Assembly: GCF_009428905.1 (NCBI RefSeq)
Contig: NZ_WHYR01000011.1
Coordinates: 18,800 to 82,799 of the forward strand
From: Desulfofundulus thermobenzoicus
GTDB taxonomy: Bacteria; Bacillota; Desulfotomaculia; Desulfotomaculales; Desulfovirgulaceae
Reading direction: 5' to 3'
DNA length: 64,000 nt
Of the stretch, positions 25,321 to 33,949 are shown piece after piece (the first letter of the stretch is position 1; every line of letters begins with the position of its first letter). The notes under the pieces were generated by a model. That model did not search any database. It worked only from the letters and a program-made list of their open reading frames with translations, and was not told where the DNA came from. The translations under genes and the position numbers were made by a program.

Positions 25321-25530
25321 ATGACCATTCCCAGAAGACCCGGCGATAAAGGATATCAGAAACCGGAAACCATTTCCGACCTGCACCGTCCGCCGGGCGC
25401 TCCCCGTCCCCGGGAAATAAAATCCCAGCAGGCACAGCTGGAGAGCGCCCACCGGCACGGTACCAATAAATCTGTAAAGTGGCCCATGTCGTATAAAACG
25501 GGCCAGAGGGAAAAACCGGAAGAAAGGTAA
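25321..25530 (+). CDS. Small basic hypothetical protein, 69 residues
   Basis: Not recognised. It has an excellent Shine-Dalgarno (AAAGGAGG, eight bases before ATG), which is the main reason to accept it. The product is proline-, lysine- and arginine-rich, without hydrophobic segments, and probably disordered. A dispersed repeat ends just before its ribosome site. It converges on pheA. Confidence 0.55.
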   Translation: MTIPRRPGDKGYQKPETISDLHRPPGAPRPREIKSQQAQLESAHRHGTNKSVKWPMSYKTGQREKPEER

Positions 25531-25666
25531 AATGCCCCGGGGGCGCCCGGCAACCGGCACCGCAGTACCGACCGGCACAAAGGGTCGTCCGGAAAACAAA
25601 CAGACTTATGAACGTAACCGGAATATATCTTTTATATATTCACCGGCCAGAAAACCCCCGGGGTTT

Positions 25667-27073
25667 TCACGGTGTATTCAATGTTCCCCCGGAAACATCA
25701 CGGGCCGCACCGGCCGGATCAGCGCCGCAGGTCGCCTCCCCCTGCCGTTCACTTTGTATGCATACCGCATAATGGATAATCAAACGGTAAATTTGTTCTA
25801 TTCTGGCCGGATCCAGCCCTTTCTCCAGAGCCAGGCCCTTTACCCGGGCCAGCACCCGGGACTCCCGCCGGTGGTCGCGCACCGGGTACATACCCGCCTT
25901 CAATTGCCCCACCCGGGCCACCAGTTTCTGGCGCCGGGCCAGCAAATCCACAATCCGGGCATCCACCTGATCAATGGCCGCCCGCACAGTTTCCATTTGC
26001 TTCCGGCGCACTGCCGGAAGGGATTCATCTCCACCAACCGGTTCAGCCGGAACGACCCTTGCCCGGCTGCAGGCCCCGGTGGCGGTACCGGAACAGGGAT
26101 CAATCCCTCCTTCCTGTAAAGCGGACCCATCAACGGGGCAGTCGTCCACGGGATAGGACCCCAAAATGCGCAATTCCGCCCGGCCGGCCACCGCTTCCAG
26201 CGCCCCTCTTACCGGCTGCTCCAGCCGGTGACCCTCCAGATCAATAAAAAACAGGTATTCCCCCAACCGGCGCCGGGAGGGGCGGGATTCGATGCGGGTC
26301 AAATTAATGCCCCGCCGGGCAAATTCCGCCAGCACTTCATGCAGTGCCCCCGGGCGGTGGGCTATGGAGACGATAAGGGAGGTTTTATAACCGCTCCCTT
26401 TGCAGCCGGACGCCTTCCCCCCTCCCCGTACAGGCAAACGGCGGCCGTCCGGGCCGGTGGTAGTGTTTGCAGCCGGGGGCTCGTTACCGGAAATCCCACC
26501 GGCACTTTCTTCCCGCCCCACCACGATAAACCGGGTGGCATTGCCGGGAAGATCGTTGATTTTTTCCACCAGCACGGTCAGGCCGTACTCCCGGGCGGCC
26601 GCCTCCGGGCCGACGGCCGCCCAGGGGGCGCCGGCAGAAGCCACCAGCCGGACGGCGGCCGCCGTGCTGGCCGTTTCCACCAACCGGGCCCGGGGAAGGT
26701 GCTGCCGTATAAACTCCCGGCACTGGGCCAGGGCCTGGGGGTGGGAAAGAACCCTTTCCACCCGGGCCAGTTCCACCCCCGGGGGGGCCAGCAGGTGGTG
26801 CACCACCGGCAGGATCACTTCCCCTTTGATCTGCAGGGTGGAAAAGACGTGGGCCAGCAGGTCCTGGGTCTGGTTAACCGCCCCTTCCGTGGAGTTCTCC
26901 AGGGGCACCACTGCCTCGTCCATATCTCCCCGGGCAACCGCTGCCAGGGCTTCGTCTATGCCGGGCAGGGCCACCAGCCGGGCGCGGGCGGACCCCTGGC
27001 GGCTCAAATATTTCCGCGCCGCCGTTTCCGAAAAGGTACCCGCCGGTCCCAGATAACCAATTTGTTTGTCCAT
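25667..27073 (-). CDS. pheA: Prephenate dehydratase with ACT domain and C-terminal chorismate mutase
   Basis: Bifunctional enzyme converting chorismate to prephenate and on to phenylpyruvate. Of 468 residues, about 1-185 are prephenate dehydratase (GYLGPAGTFSE, PLENSTEGAV, NDLPGNATRF), about 235-310 an ACT domain (SIAHRPGALHEVL, the Phe-binding ESRP motif), and about 365-450 an AroQ chorismate mutase (RAAIDQVDARIVDLLARR). In the well-known E. coli enzyme the mutase is N-terminal, so the order here is reversed. Linkers are Gly/Cys-rich. The ATG at 27073 follows AGGGGG; the frame opens at 27169. It is second in the T-box-controlled aroF-pheA unit. A GGTTTT-ending hairpin overlaps the stop. Confidence 0.93.
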   Translation of the reverse strand: MDKQIGYLGPAGTFSETAARKYLSRQGSARARLVALPGIDEALAAVARGDMDEAVVPLENSTEGAVNQTQDLLAHVFSTLQIKGEVILPVVHHLLAPPGVELARVERVLSHPQALAQCREFIRQHLPRARLVETASTAAAVRLVASAGAPWAAVGPEAAAREYGLTVLVEKINDLPGNATRFIVVGREESAGGISGNEPPAANTTTGPDGRRLPVRGGGKASGCKGSGYKTSLIVSIAHRPGALHEVLAEFARRGINLTRIESRPSRRRLGEYLFFIDLEGHRLEQPVRGALEAVAGRAELRILGSYPVDDCPVDGSALQEGGIDPCSGTATGACSRARVVPAEPVGGDESLPAVRRKQMETVRAAIDQVDARIVDLLARRQKLVARVGQLKAGMYPVRDHRRESRVLARVKGLALEKGLDPARIEQIYRLIIHYAVCIQSERQGEATCGADPAGAARDVSGGTLNTP

Positions 27074-27179
27074 ACCATATTTCCCCCTTACCCCCAAAAG
27101 GGCACAGGCTACTTTTTCAAGCACACCGGACTGCTGTTCAAGCAAACCGGTATAGATACAGCCCGGCACTCAAGGCAAG

Positions 27180-28193
27180 TCATGCCGCCCGGCCAACGGC
27201 GGCGGCCACCGCCCGCAATTCCTCCATCAGGGCGGCAAACTGGGCCGGGGTAAGGGACTGGGGACCGTCGCACAGGGCCTTGCCCGGATCGGGGTGCACC
27301 TCGATGAGCAGCCCGTCGGCCCCGGCCGCCACCGCCGCTCTGGCCATGGGACCCACCAGTTTACGGTCCCCCGTGGCATGGCTGGGATCCACAATCACCG
27401 GCAGGTGGCTTAAGGATTTGACCAGGGGCACGGCACTTAAATCCAGGGTATTGCGGGTGGACTGCTCAAAGGTGCGGATACCCCGCTCGCAGAGGATGAT
27501 CTGCCCGTTTCCCTCGGACATGATGTATTCAGCGGCCATCAGCCATTCCTCCACTGTAGCCGAAAGTCCCCTTTTCAGCAGCACCGGCTTTCCCGAGCGG
27601 CCCACCATCTGCAGCAGCCGGAAATTCTGCATGTTCCGGGCGCCAATCTGGAGCACATCCACATACTGAACGGCCAGGTTCAGGCTGTATTCATCCACCA
27701 CTTCCGTCACCGTGGCCAGGCCGGTTTCCCGGGCCGCCTCCGCCAGCAGTCTCAGGCCCTCTTCCTCCAGACCCTGGAAGCTGTAGGGAGATGTGCGGGG
27801 TTTAAAAGCACCTCCCCGCAGCATAACCGCCCCGGCCCCGCTCACCATACGGGCCGCCTCCAGCAATTGCTCACGGCTTTCCACCGCACAGGGCCCGGCA
27901 CAGACCGCCAGTCCGTCCCCGCCGATGGCGGCATTGCCCACCCGGACCACCGTATTCTCTTCCCTGGCCTCCCGGCTGACCAGCTTATATGGTTTCATAA
28001 TCGGCACCACCCTTTCCACTCCCGGCATGGTCTCCAGTCCCAGGGAAGAAATGGCCCGCCGGTCCCCCACGGCGCCGATGACAATCCGCCGGACACCGTG
28101 GATGGGATGGGCCTTGAAGCCGCACTCCTCCAGCCTGCTGATCACCGCCTGCACCTGTTCCGCCGGCGCCCGCCCGTCCATCACTACCACCAT
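27180..28193 (-). CDS. aroF: 3-deoxy-7-phosphoheptulonate synthase with N-terminal ACT-like domain
   Basis: First enzyme of the shikimate pathway, joining phosphoenolpyruvate and erythrose-4-phosphate. The 337 residues have the N-terminal regulatory FXD/ACT-like domain (about 1-70) and the type I-beta TIM barrel with [36 protein letters not shown] and DPSHATGD. The ATG at 28193 is seven bases after GGAGGG. The frame runs further up through the leader RNA, which is not translated. It leads the aroF-pheA pair under a duplicated T-box leader, so expression should rise when an aromatic aminoacyl-tRNA is scarce. Confidence 0.95.
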   Translation of the reverse strand: MVVVMDGRAPAEQVQAVISRLEECGFKAHPIHGVRRIVIGAVGDRRAISSLGLETMPGVERVVPIMKPYKLVSREAREENTVVRVGNAAIGGDGLAVCAGPCAVESREQLLEAARMVSGAGAVMLRGGAFKPRTSPYSFQGLEEEGLRLLAEAARETGLATVTEVVDEYSLNLAVQYVDVLQIGARNMQNFRLLQMVGRSGKPVLLKRGLSATVEEWLMAAEYIMSEGNGQIILCERGIRTFEQSTRNTLDLSAVPLVKSLSHLPVIVDPSHATGDRKLVGPMARAAVAAGADGLLIEVHPDPGKALCDGPQSLTPAQFAALMEELRAVAAAVGRAA

Positions 28194-28216
28194 TTTTAAT
28201 CCCTCCATGATTATTA

Positions 28217-28330
28217 AAATAAAAAATCCGCAGTCCTTCATCCCTCGGGACGAAAGCCTTGCGGACTTTTCGCGGTACCACCCCAGTTGGCCGGCAAAAA
28301 ACCGGCCCCCTTGATCGAAGTACGGGAAAA
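28217..28330 (-). promoter_or_regulatory. Second T-box antiterminator/terminator module (no stem I of its own)
   Basis: Minus-strand T-box sequence GGGGTGGTACCGCG (28271-28285), preceded by a CCGGCC/GGCCGG stem (stem III-like) and followed by a long terminator hairpin (CCGCA...TGCGG) with TTTTTTATTTT (28217-28263). Only about 20-60 nt separate it from the first module, not enough for a stem I. It lies 24 bp before the aroF ATG. Confidence 0.88.
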
Positions 28331-28351
28331 TACATTCCACGGCAACGGGGG

Positions 28352-28660
28352 AAAATAAAAAGCTTCTCATCCGTCAGGGACGAGAAGCATAATGCTTTCC
28401 GCGTTACCACCCTGGTTGGCCGCACAAAAATGGCCCACCTCTTTTAAGGTACGGGAATGTTTTCCGATACCCCCTTCCCGGTAACGTGGGAAGAAAACGG
28501 CCCGGCCTACTTGCCCGTGATCCGGGTTTCAGCCTGCATCTCCGGGGAGAACTTCAACCGGCCATGTTCTGGAGGCGCTTCCAGTCGCCGGCGCCTCCTC
28601 CCTGGAAAACTGGGTCCGGCCTACTTTTCCCCTTCATGGACTTTTACCATTTAAACTTAC
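28352..28660 (-). promoter_or_regulatory. T-box leader with stem I, probable phenylalanine specifier
   Basis: Contains T-box GGGTGGTAACGCGG (28399-28414 region) and a terminator stem GCTTCTC / GAGAAGC with TTTTTATTTT (28352-28388). The 230 nt upstream to the promoter fold as stem I (AAGTAGG near the base, a GGAGGCGC/GCGCCTCC distal hairpin). The best specifier candidate is TTC (28549-28551) in GAAGTTCTCC, a Phe codon. The UGGU bulge of both modules pairs with a tRNA whose discriminator is A, as in tRNA-Phe or tRNA-Tyr but not tRNA-Trp. Specifier choice is inferred by eye. Confidence 0.85.
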
Positions 28661-28665
28661 CATGT

Positions 28666-28694
28666 ATTATAAAAGAAAAAGCACTGCAGCGCAA
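28666..28694 (-). promoter_or_regulatory. Promoter of the aroF-pheA leader
   Basis: Minus-strand TTGCGC (28689-28694), 17-bp spacer, TATAAT (28666-28671); the transcript starts just before stem I. Confidence 0.75.
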
Positions 28695-28882
28695 GGGGGA
28701 AGTTGACCCTTTTTCAAGTTATATGGAAGCAAACGTACGCCAGCAAACAGCTCTCCACTTACCTTCCCTAAAAGCAGGGGTTTCTCCTCCACCCCCGGTT
28801 TAAACCCCACTTGATCACGGTATATTGTACGATTCTAAAAAGTATGGTACCATAACTATAAATTGCCAAAAGGGGTGAGAGC

Positions 28883-29743
28883 ATGACGGTTGTACTGGGC
28901 ATCTGCTGCTCCCGGCGCCATCCGGGAAACAGCGAGATACTGCTGAAAGAGGCGCTGGAAGCCGCCCGGGAAAAGGAAGTGGCCATAGATTTCCTGCGCC
29001 TTCCCGACCTGCGTTTTGAACCCTGCCGGGGCTGCCTGGCCTGCGTGTATAAAGGAAGTTGTGCCATCAAAAACGACGATCTGGGAATTTTGCTGGAAAA
29101 AGTCCTGCAGGCCGATGGTCTGATTGTTGCCGCCCCCACCTACCTCCTCGGCCCGGCCGGCATAGTGAAGCTGGTGACGGACCGGGCCCTTACCCTGTCC
29201 CCGCACCTGGAAACCCTGGCCAAACGCCACCGGGTAGCCGCCACCATCAGCGTGGCCGGCAACAGCCAGTGGAACCCCCTGGGCGTGGAACAGCTGAACC
29301 TGTTCTCCCTGGCCTACGGCTACAGGGTGATTGATTATCTGGAGGCCTATGCCCCCGGACCCGGTGAGGTTTTGCTGGACCCCGCCAATGCGGCCCGCGC
29401 CCGGGAACTGGGACGGCGGGTGGCCCGGGCACTGCAGGAGGGAACAGGACAGCGCCCGGTGGAACCCGGGCAGTGCCCCCACTGCTACAGCCGCTCCTTC
29501 CGCTTAAATGGCGGGGACGGGGCAACCTGTGTGGTCTGCAACACCACCGGGCGGTTGATTCCGGAAAATGGCGACCTGCATTTTGTACCCGCTCCGCCCG
29601 GCCCGGAAGGACATTTCTGGACCATGACCCACCGCCGGCACCACCTGGAAAGCTGGATCATCCCCAGCCGCGACCGTTACCTGGCCAAACGGGGACAAAT
29701 CAAGGAAATGCTGGGACGGTACAGGGGTTCAAGCAACGATTAA
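28883..29743 (+). CDS. Iron-sulfur-flavoprotein-like NADPH-dependent FMN reductase with C-terminal zinc ribbon
   Basis: A 286-residue flavodoxin-fold protein. The N-terminal half has the FMN-phosphate loop (SRRHPGNSE), the Cys cluster CRGCLACVYKGSC (about 48-60) typical of Isf/NAD(P)H-dependent oxidoreductases and APTYLLGPAG. The extra C-terminal part carries CPHC (about 197) and CVVC (about 216), a likely zinc ribbon or rubredoxin-like site, followed by a conserved-looking basic tail. Probably a redox shuttle or reductase in anaerobic electron transfer; substrate unknown. ATG follows AGGGGTGAGAGC. Single-gene unit. Confidence 0.8.
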   Translation: MTVVLGICCSRRHPGNSEILLKEALEAAREKEVAIDFLRLPDLRFEPCRGCLACVYKGSCAIKNDDLGILLEKVLQADGLIVAAPTYLLGPAGIVKLVTDRALTLSPHLETLAKRHRVAATISVAGNSQWNPLGVEQLNLFSLAYGYRVIDYLEAYAPGPGEVLLDPANAARARELGRRVARALQEGTGQRPVEPGQCPHCYSRSFRLNGGDGATCVVCNTTGRLIPENGDLHFVPAPPGPEGHFWTMTHRRHHLESWIIPSRDRYLAKRGQIKEMLGRYRGSSND

Positions 29744-29795
29744 ATTGACCGTTTTTCCCTGACACGGGTGTGAATCTCCCCGTAACCATTCATTC

Positions 29796-29874
29796 AAACC
29801 GCTTCAGGCACGGTCCGCCCCGTAAAGTACTTTTCCCGGGACAGCACCGTGCCCTGGTTTTAACGAAGCGGTTT
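29796..29874. repeat. Interrupted long inverted repeat between convergent genes
   Basis: Arms AAACCGCTTC (29796-29805) plus GGCACGGT (29807-29814) pair with ACCGTGCC (29846-29853) plus GAAGCGGTTT (29865-29874), leaving an asymmetric bulge and a 31-nt loop. No T-run follows on either strand. It could be a bidirectional transcript-end structure or a degenerate miniature element. Confidence 0.6.
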
Positions 29875-29904
29875 CGCTGGATCTACGGCCGGTCCATTTT
29901 ACTT

Positions 29905-30120
29905 CTACTCCAAAGTTAAAATTACCGTGTCGGGGCTGACCACCTCACCGGGAGCGGCTTTAATCTCCTTTACCGCACCGCTGGCCGGCGAATAGATTTT
30001 GACTTCCATCTTCATGGCTTCCAGGGCGGCCACGGGATCATTTTCCTTTACCTGATCGCCCACCTGCACATTAATGGAAATCAATCTGCCGACCATGGGA
30101 GAGTTAACCGGAATGGCCAC
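29905..30120 (-). CDS. Biotin carrier protein (decarboxylase/carboxyltransferase carrier subunit)
   Basis: A 71-residue biotinyl domain with the biotin-lysine motif EAMKME and the paired glycines of the lipoyl/biotinyl barrel. It lacks the Ala/Pro-rich linker of longer GcdC/MmdC carriers. I chose the GTG at 30120, eight bases after GGAGGAGG; the GTG nine bases upstream lies within the ribosome site. It is last in the run that includes the carboxyltransferase at 30325, and no biotin carboxylase gene is in the window, pointing to a decarboxylase rather than a carboxylase system. Confidence 0.93.
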   Translation of the reverse strand: MAIPVNSPMVGRLISINVQVGDQVKENDPVAALEAMKMEVKIYSPASGAVKEIKAAPGEVVSPDTVILTLE

Positions 30121-30145
30121 TGGTTTCACCTCCTCCTCAAAAATA

Positions 30146-30190
30146 GTCGTCGATAGTCTCGTCGGTGGTCAGAAGTCAGTCGTCGGGTTA
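30146..30190 (-). repeat. Dispersed GACCGACGAC-type repeat, copy b (degenerate)
   Basis: Minus-strand run of CGACGAC units ending CGACGACTATTTTTGAGGAGG directly at the biotin-carrier ribosome site. Part of the same family as 25287, 35170 and 54006. The remaining 30191-30324 gap shows no gene. Confidence 0.55.
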
Positions 30191-30324
30191 AGTAGCCCAG
30201 CACTTATGAACAAAGGTAATTGCGAAACGAACTCTTTTATTTAAGTGCAACTTAACTTTAAGTAACAGTAATGCCTGTGAGTGCCGGGCATATTCAATTT
30301 TACACCGTCAAGATCTATAACATT

Positions 30325-31866
30325 TTATAAGTTTATGTTCGAATACTTCCGGTACGGTCTGGCTACCTGCTTGTTTTCCAGGATATCCAGCGCCCGGGCG
30401 ATGTATTTTCTGGTATCGGCGGGCATAATTACATCATCGATGTAACCGCGTTCCGCACCGCAATAGGGATTTTCATACATGGTGCGGTACTGCTGGATTC
30501 TCTCGGCCATCACCCGGGACGGATCATCGGCATTTTTAATTTCCTTGGCAAAGATCACGCTGGCCGCCGTTTCGGCACCAACTATGGATACCTGGGCGAT
30601 GGGCCAGGCATAAACGATGTCTGCCCCGGTATCCTTGCAGCACATCCCCAGATATGCGCCGGCAAAGGATTTGCGCAGGATTACCGTTACCTTGGGCACG
30701 GTGGCATCGATGTAAGCATAGAGCATCTTTGCCCCGTGCCTCAATATGCCCCTGTGCTCTTCGTAGGAACCAATCATGTAACCCGGAGTATCGTGGAAAT
30801 TGACCAGGGGTATATTAAACAAATCGCAGAAACGCACAAACCGGGCCACTTTATCGGCGGCGTCGCAGTTAATCACTCCGCCCATCACCAGCGGCTGGCT
30901 GGCCACCAGCCCCACCGTCCGCCCCGAGATCCGCCCAAAACCCACAATGACATTTTGGGCAAAATCTTTCAATATTTCAAAGAAAATACCGTTATCCACC
31001 ACCCTTTTAATCACTTCATGCATATCAAAGGGTAAGCTGGCTTCTTCAGGAACCAGATGATCCAGCTCCGGAACAATCCTTTCGGCCTCATCCCCCGTAT
31101 CCACCCGCGGCGGCATTTCCCGGTTGTTTTGGGGCAGGTAACTTAACAATTCCCTGGCCTTGTCCAGGCAGTCCCGGTCATCCTCCGCCACCACGTGCGT
31201 CTGACCCGTTTTGGTGGCGTGGACCCGGACACCACACAGATCTTCCAGGCTGATTTCTTCCCCCAGCTGGGTTTTCACAAAAGCGGGCCCGGCAATACCC
31301 ATAAAACCGGTCTTTTTACATTGAAAGACAAAATCCTGCATCACCGGGTGGTAGGCCTGCCCCCCCAGGCACGGTCCCATCAAAAGAGCCAGCTGGGGAA
31401 TAATCCCCGAGGCCAGGATTTGCGAGCGGAACAGCCAGGCGTAAGCCTGCAGGGTATCCATCCCTTCCTGCAGGCGGGCGCCTCCGGAGTCATTCATGCC
31501 GATAAAGGGAATGCCCATTTCCCTGGCCATATCGATGGCCTGCGCAAATTTTTTACCGTGGTATTCACCAAAGGTACCGGCCATGGTGGTGTAATCCTCC
31601 GCCGCCACCATCACTTTCCGGCCGTTTACCTTACCATAGCCCACAACCACGCCTTCGGCCGGAACATCCCTCTTATCCATGCCAAAGGCAGTGGTGCGGT
31701 GCCTGACAAACATGCCCATTTCCGTGAACGTTCCCGGGTCGAAGAAATATTCTATCCTTTCCCTGGCCGTCCATTTGCCGCTTTTATGCTGCTGTTCCAC
31801 AGCCTTTGGACCGCCCATTTGCCTAATTTTTTCTTTTTTTTGCACCAGTTCCTGATAACGATCCAT
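30325..31866 (-). CDS. Acyl-CoA decarboxylase/carboxyltransferase alpha subunit (GcdA/MmdA type)
   Basis: A 513-residue carboxyltransferase with two crotonase-fold halves. Motifs include NDSGGARLQEG in the N-half, and DTPGYMIGSYEEHRGILRHGAKMLYA with KSFAGAYLGM in the C-half, the acyl-CoA and carboxybiotin sites of the family. In biotin-dependent sodium-pumping decarboxylases this subunit transfers CO2 from the acyl-CoA to biotin. The beta membrane subunit is not seen here. Size fits MmdA; context (next to a predicted glutaryl-CoA dehydrogenase) points to glutaconyl-CoA. ATG at 31866 follows AGGGGGAG; 25 bp after the dehydrogenase. Confidence 0.88.
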   Translation of the reverse strand: MDRYQELVQKKEKIRQMGGPKAVEQQHKSGKWTARERIEYFFDPGTFTEMGMFVRHRTTAFGMDKRDVPAEGVVVGYGKVNGRKVMVAAEDYTTMAGTFGEYHGKKFAQAIDMAREMGIPFIGMNDSGGARLQEGMDTLQAYAWLFRSQILASGIIPQLALLMGPCLGGQAYHPVMQDFVFQCKKTGFMGIAGPAFVKTQLGEEISLEDLCGVRVHATKTGQTHVVAEDDRDCLDKARELLSYLPQNNREMPPRVDTGDEAERIVPELDHLVPEEASLPFDMHEVIKRVVDNGIFFEILKDFAQNVIVGFGRISGRTVGLVASQPLVMGGVINCDAADKVARFVRFCDLFNIPLVNFHDTPGYMIGSYEEHRGILRHGAKMLYAYIDATVPKVTVILRKSFAGAYLGMCCKDTGADIVYAWPIAQVSIVGAETAASVIFAKEIKNADDPSRVMAERIQQYRTMYENPYCGAERGYIDDVIMPADTRKYIARALDILENKQVARPYRKYSNINL

Positions 31867-31891
31867 ATATTTCTCCCCCTTAAAGGCTGGC

Positions 31892-33055
31892 TTATGATGA
31901 ACGGTTGGCCTTGCGGTAACCCAGGGCATCCTGGGATATGATAATCTTGTGAATGTTGCTGGTGCCCTCCACTATCTGATAATATTTAGCGTCACGAAAG
32001 AACCGGGCTACGGCATATTCCTCGGAATAACCGTAAGCGCTGTGGATCCGCAGGGCGTAATCGGCACATTTATTGGCCGTTTCACTGGCAAAAAGTTTGG
32101 CCATGGAAGTTTCCAGCGTATTGGGCACACCTTTGTCTTTCAGATAAGCAGCCCGGTAGGTCAGCAGGCGGGCCGCTTCTGTTTCAGTCACCATTTGGGC
32201 AACCCAGTCCTGGATCATCTGGAACTTGCCAATTGGTTGACCAAACTGTTCCCGGGTGGTGGCATAGGCCACAGCGGCATCGATACAGGCCTGGGCCACT
32301 CCCACCGCCCCGGCGGCCGAGGCCAGTCGCGTGTTGTCCAGTTGCTGCATACAAATGGCAAATCCCTGCCCTTCCTGCCCCAACAGGTTCCCCTTCGGCA
32401 CCCGGCAGTTCTCAAAGGTGATGGAGCCAACCGGAGATGCCCAGTTACCCAGTTTTTCTTTGATGGACTCTACAACAACACCATCGCTTTTCATATCCAC
32501 GATAAAGGCGGACATGCCCTTGGCCCGGCGGGTGGGATCGGTATAAGCATAAACCAGGGCTATATCCGCTACCGGTGCCAGGGAAATCCACATCTTGCTG
32601 CCATTTAAAATATAAAAGTCCCCCTCCAGAGTGGCCCTGGCTTTCATGGCCGCCACATCCGAACCGGCATCGGGTTCGGTCATGGCAAAACAGCCCACCA
32701 GCGCACCGCTGGTTAATCCCGGCAGGTACTTTTGTTTCAATTCTTCACTTCCGTAACGCCAGATGGTAATGGCCGGTCCCAGGGTGTTGGCCGCAAAAAT
32801 AATGCGCAGGGAGCTGTGCACCCGGGCTATTTCCTCCACCAGGATGGTGAGGGCCAGGTAGCCGAGCCCGTTTCCACCATATTCTTCGGGAATGACACAC
32901 CCCAAAAATCCCAGTTCACCCATTTTTTCCACCAGATCCCGGCGAAAGCGGTGTGCCTTGTCGTCGGCATCAACCGTGGGCAGTATTTCCTCTTCCGCAA
33001 AATCACGGGCCACCCTTTTTATGTCCTGTAATTCTTCCGGCAAATCAAAAGTCAT
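31892..33055 (-). CDS. Acyl-CoA dehydrogenase, predicted non-decarboxylating glutaryl-CoA dehydrogenase
   Basis: A 387-residue FAD acyl-CoA dehydrogenase. The GCFAMTEPDAGSD stretch and catalytic Glu363 in QIVEGTSNIHK are clear. Arg84 in SSLRIIFAAN aligns with the arginine that binds the distal carboxylate in glutaryl-CoA dehydrogenases (human Arg94). The residue before the catalytic Glu is Val362; a Tyr-to-Val exchange at this place is the published hallmark of the non-decarboxylating enzyme of Desulfococcus, which releases glutaconyl-CoA. The neighbours, a biotin decarboxylase alpha subunit and carrier, supply the next step. Alignment done by eye, so the substrate call is a prediction; a generic short-chain dehydrogenase remains possible. 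Confidence 0.85.
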   Translation of the reverse strand: MTFDLPEELQDIKRVARDFAEEEILPTVDADDKAHRFRRDLVEKMGELGFLGCVIPEEYGGNGLGYLALTILVEEIARVHSSLRIIFAANTLGPAITIWRYGSEELKQKYLPGLTSGALVGCFAMTEPDAGSDVAAMKARATLEGDFYILNGSKMWISLAPVADIALVYAYTDPTRRAKGMSAFIVDMKSDGVVVESIKEKLGNWASPVGSITFENCRVPKGNLLGQEGQGFAICMQQLDNTRLASAAGAVGVAQACIDAAVAYATTREQFGQPIGKFQMIQDWVAQMVTETEAARLLTYRAAYLKDKGVPNTLETSMAKLFASETANKCADYALRIHSAYGYSEEYAVARFFRDAKYYQIVEGTSNIHKIIISQDALGYRKANRSS

Positions 33056-33138
33056 GAAATTTTCCCCCTTTATTGTTTTTGTTCCGGACCCAATGCCCTG
33101 TGTGCAATGGGTTTTTCCACCGGGAACGGGTTTGTCTT

Positions 33139-33885
33139 TTAAAAATAACCCATTTTACGGGAGAGGGTCAAGGCACAATCCTTCACCTCCCTGATCAAGA
33201 TAAGCAGCTTTTCAGTACAGCAATCCCTGGTGCTGATAATGCCGATGGAGGCCCTGACCGACCCGGAAAAATCCCGGACGGGAGCGGCTATGCCGGTGCC
33301 ATACTCCAGGTAATCGCCATGGGACACTGCATAACCCTGTTCCCGGATTTTTTCAATCTCAGATAATAACTCGCCGGGATTTAAATCCTTATACTCCTCG
33401 TTATTGATCATTTCAGCCAGATACAACCGGATGAAATCGTCATCCATATGGGAGAGCAGAACTTTTCTGGCTGCGCCCCTGTGCAGGGGCATTTCCCTGC
33501 CCACCAGCTCAATTACCTTGACCGGGTGCGGTCCCTCCACCCTTTCCAAAAAAACGCCCATTTTACCCTGGACAATGGTCAGGTAGGAATCTTCCCCGGT
33601 GCGGGAAGTGAGTTCCTGCAAAAGGGGCATGGCCAGCTTGCGCAGGTCCAGCATCCCCCTTACCCGCAAACCCATGCGCAATAACTGTGGACCCAACCGG
33701 TAGTTTCTGGTGTCCCTGTCCTGTTCCACCATGCCAAATTCCTTGAAGGTTTGTAAAAAACGATGGATGGTACTGGGGGGAAAACCGGTGGCCGAAACCA
33801 GCTCGCTCAGGGAGAAACCGTCACTGCACTCCCTTTCGGAAATGGTCAGCAAAACCTCCAGGGCTTTACGCAGGGTATTGCTCAT
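33139..33885 (-). CDS. IclR-family transcriptional regulator
   Basis: A 248-residue regulator: N-terminal winged helix (SLSELVSATGFPPSTIHRFLQT, about 25-50) and C-terminal IclR effector domain (about 85-245) with the HGDYLEYGTGIAAPVRD segment. It sits inside the dicarboxylate operon between the dehydrogenase and the CoA transferase. Effector unknown; a pathway acid or acyl-CoA is likely. Ribosome site weak (GGTGA). Confidence 0.92.
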   Translation of the reverse strand: MSNTLRKALEVLLTISERECSDGFSLSELVSATGFPPSTIHRFLQTFKEFGMVEQDRDTRNYRLGPQLLRMGLRVRGMLDLRKLAMPLLQELTSRTGEDSYLTIVQGKMGVFLERVEGPHPVKVIELVGREMPLHRGAARKVLLSHMDDDFIRLYLAEMINNEEYKDLNPGELLSEIEKIREQGYAVSHGDYLEYGTGIAAPVRDFSGSVRASIGIISTRDCCTEKLLILIREVKDCALTLSRKMGYF

Positions 33886-33949
33886 CTGTCACCAACCATT
33901 CCTGATGCAAAATTTTATATTTCCTTAATCAGATAACCGGGCTTTGTCC

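Noticed and set aside
30325..31866. Acetyl- or propionyl-CoA carboxylase
   Set aside because: No biotin carboxylase gene is present in the operon and the carrier is a minimal biotinyl domain; a decarboxylase or transcarboxylase fits better.
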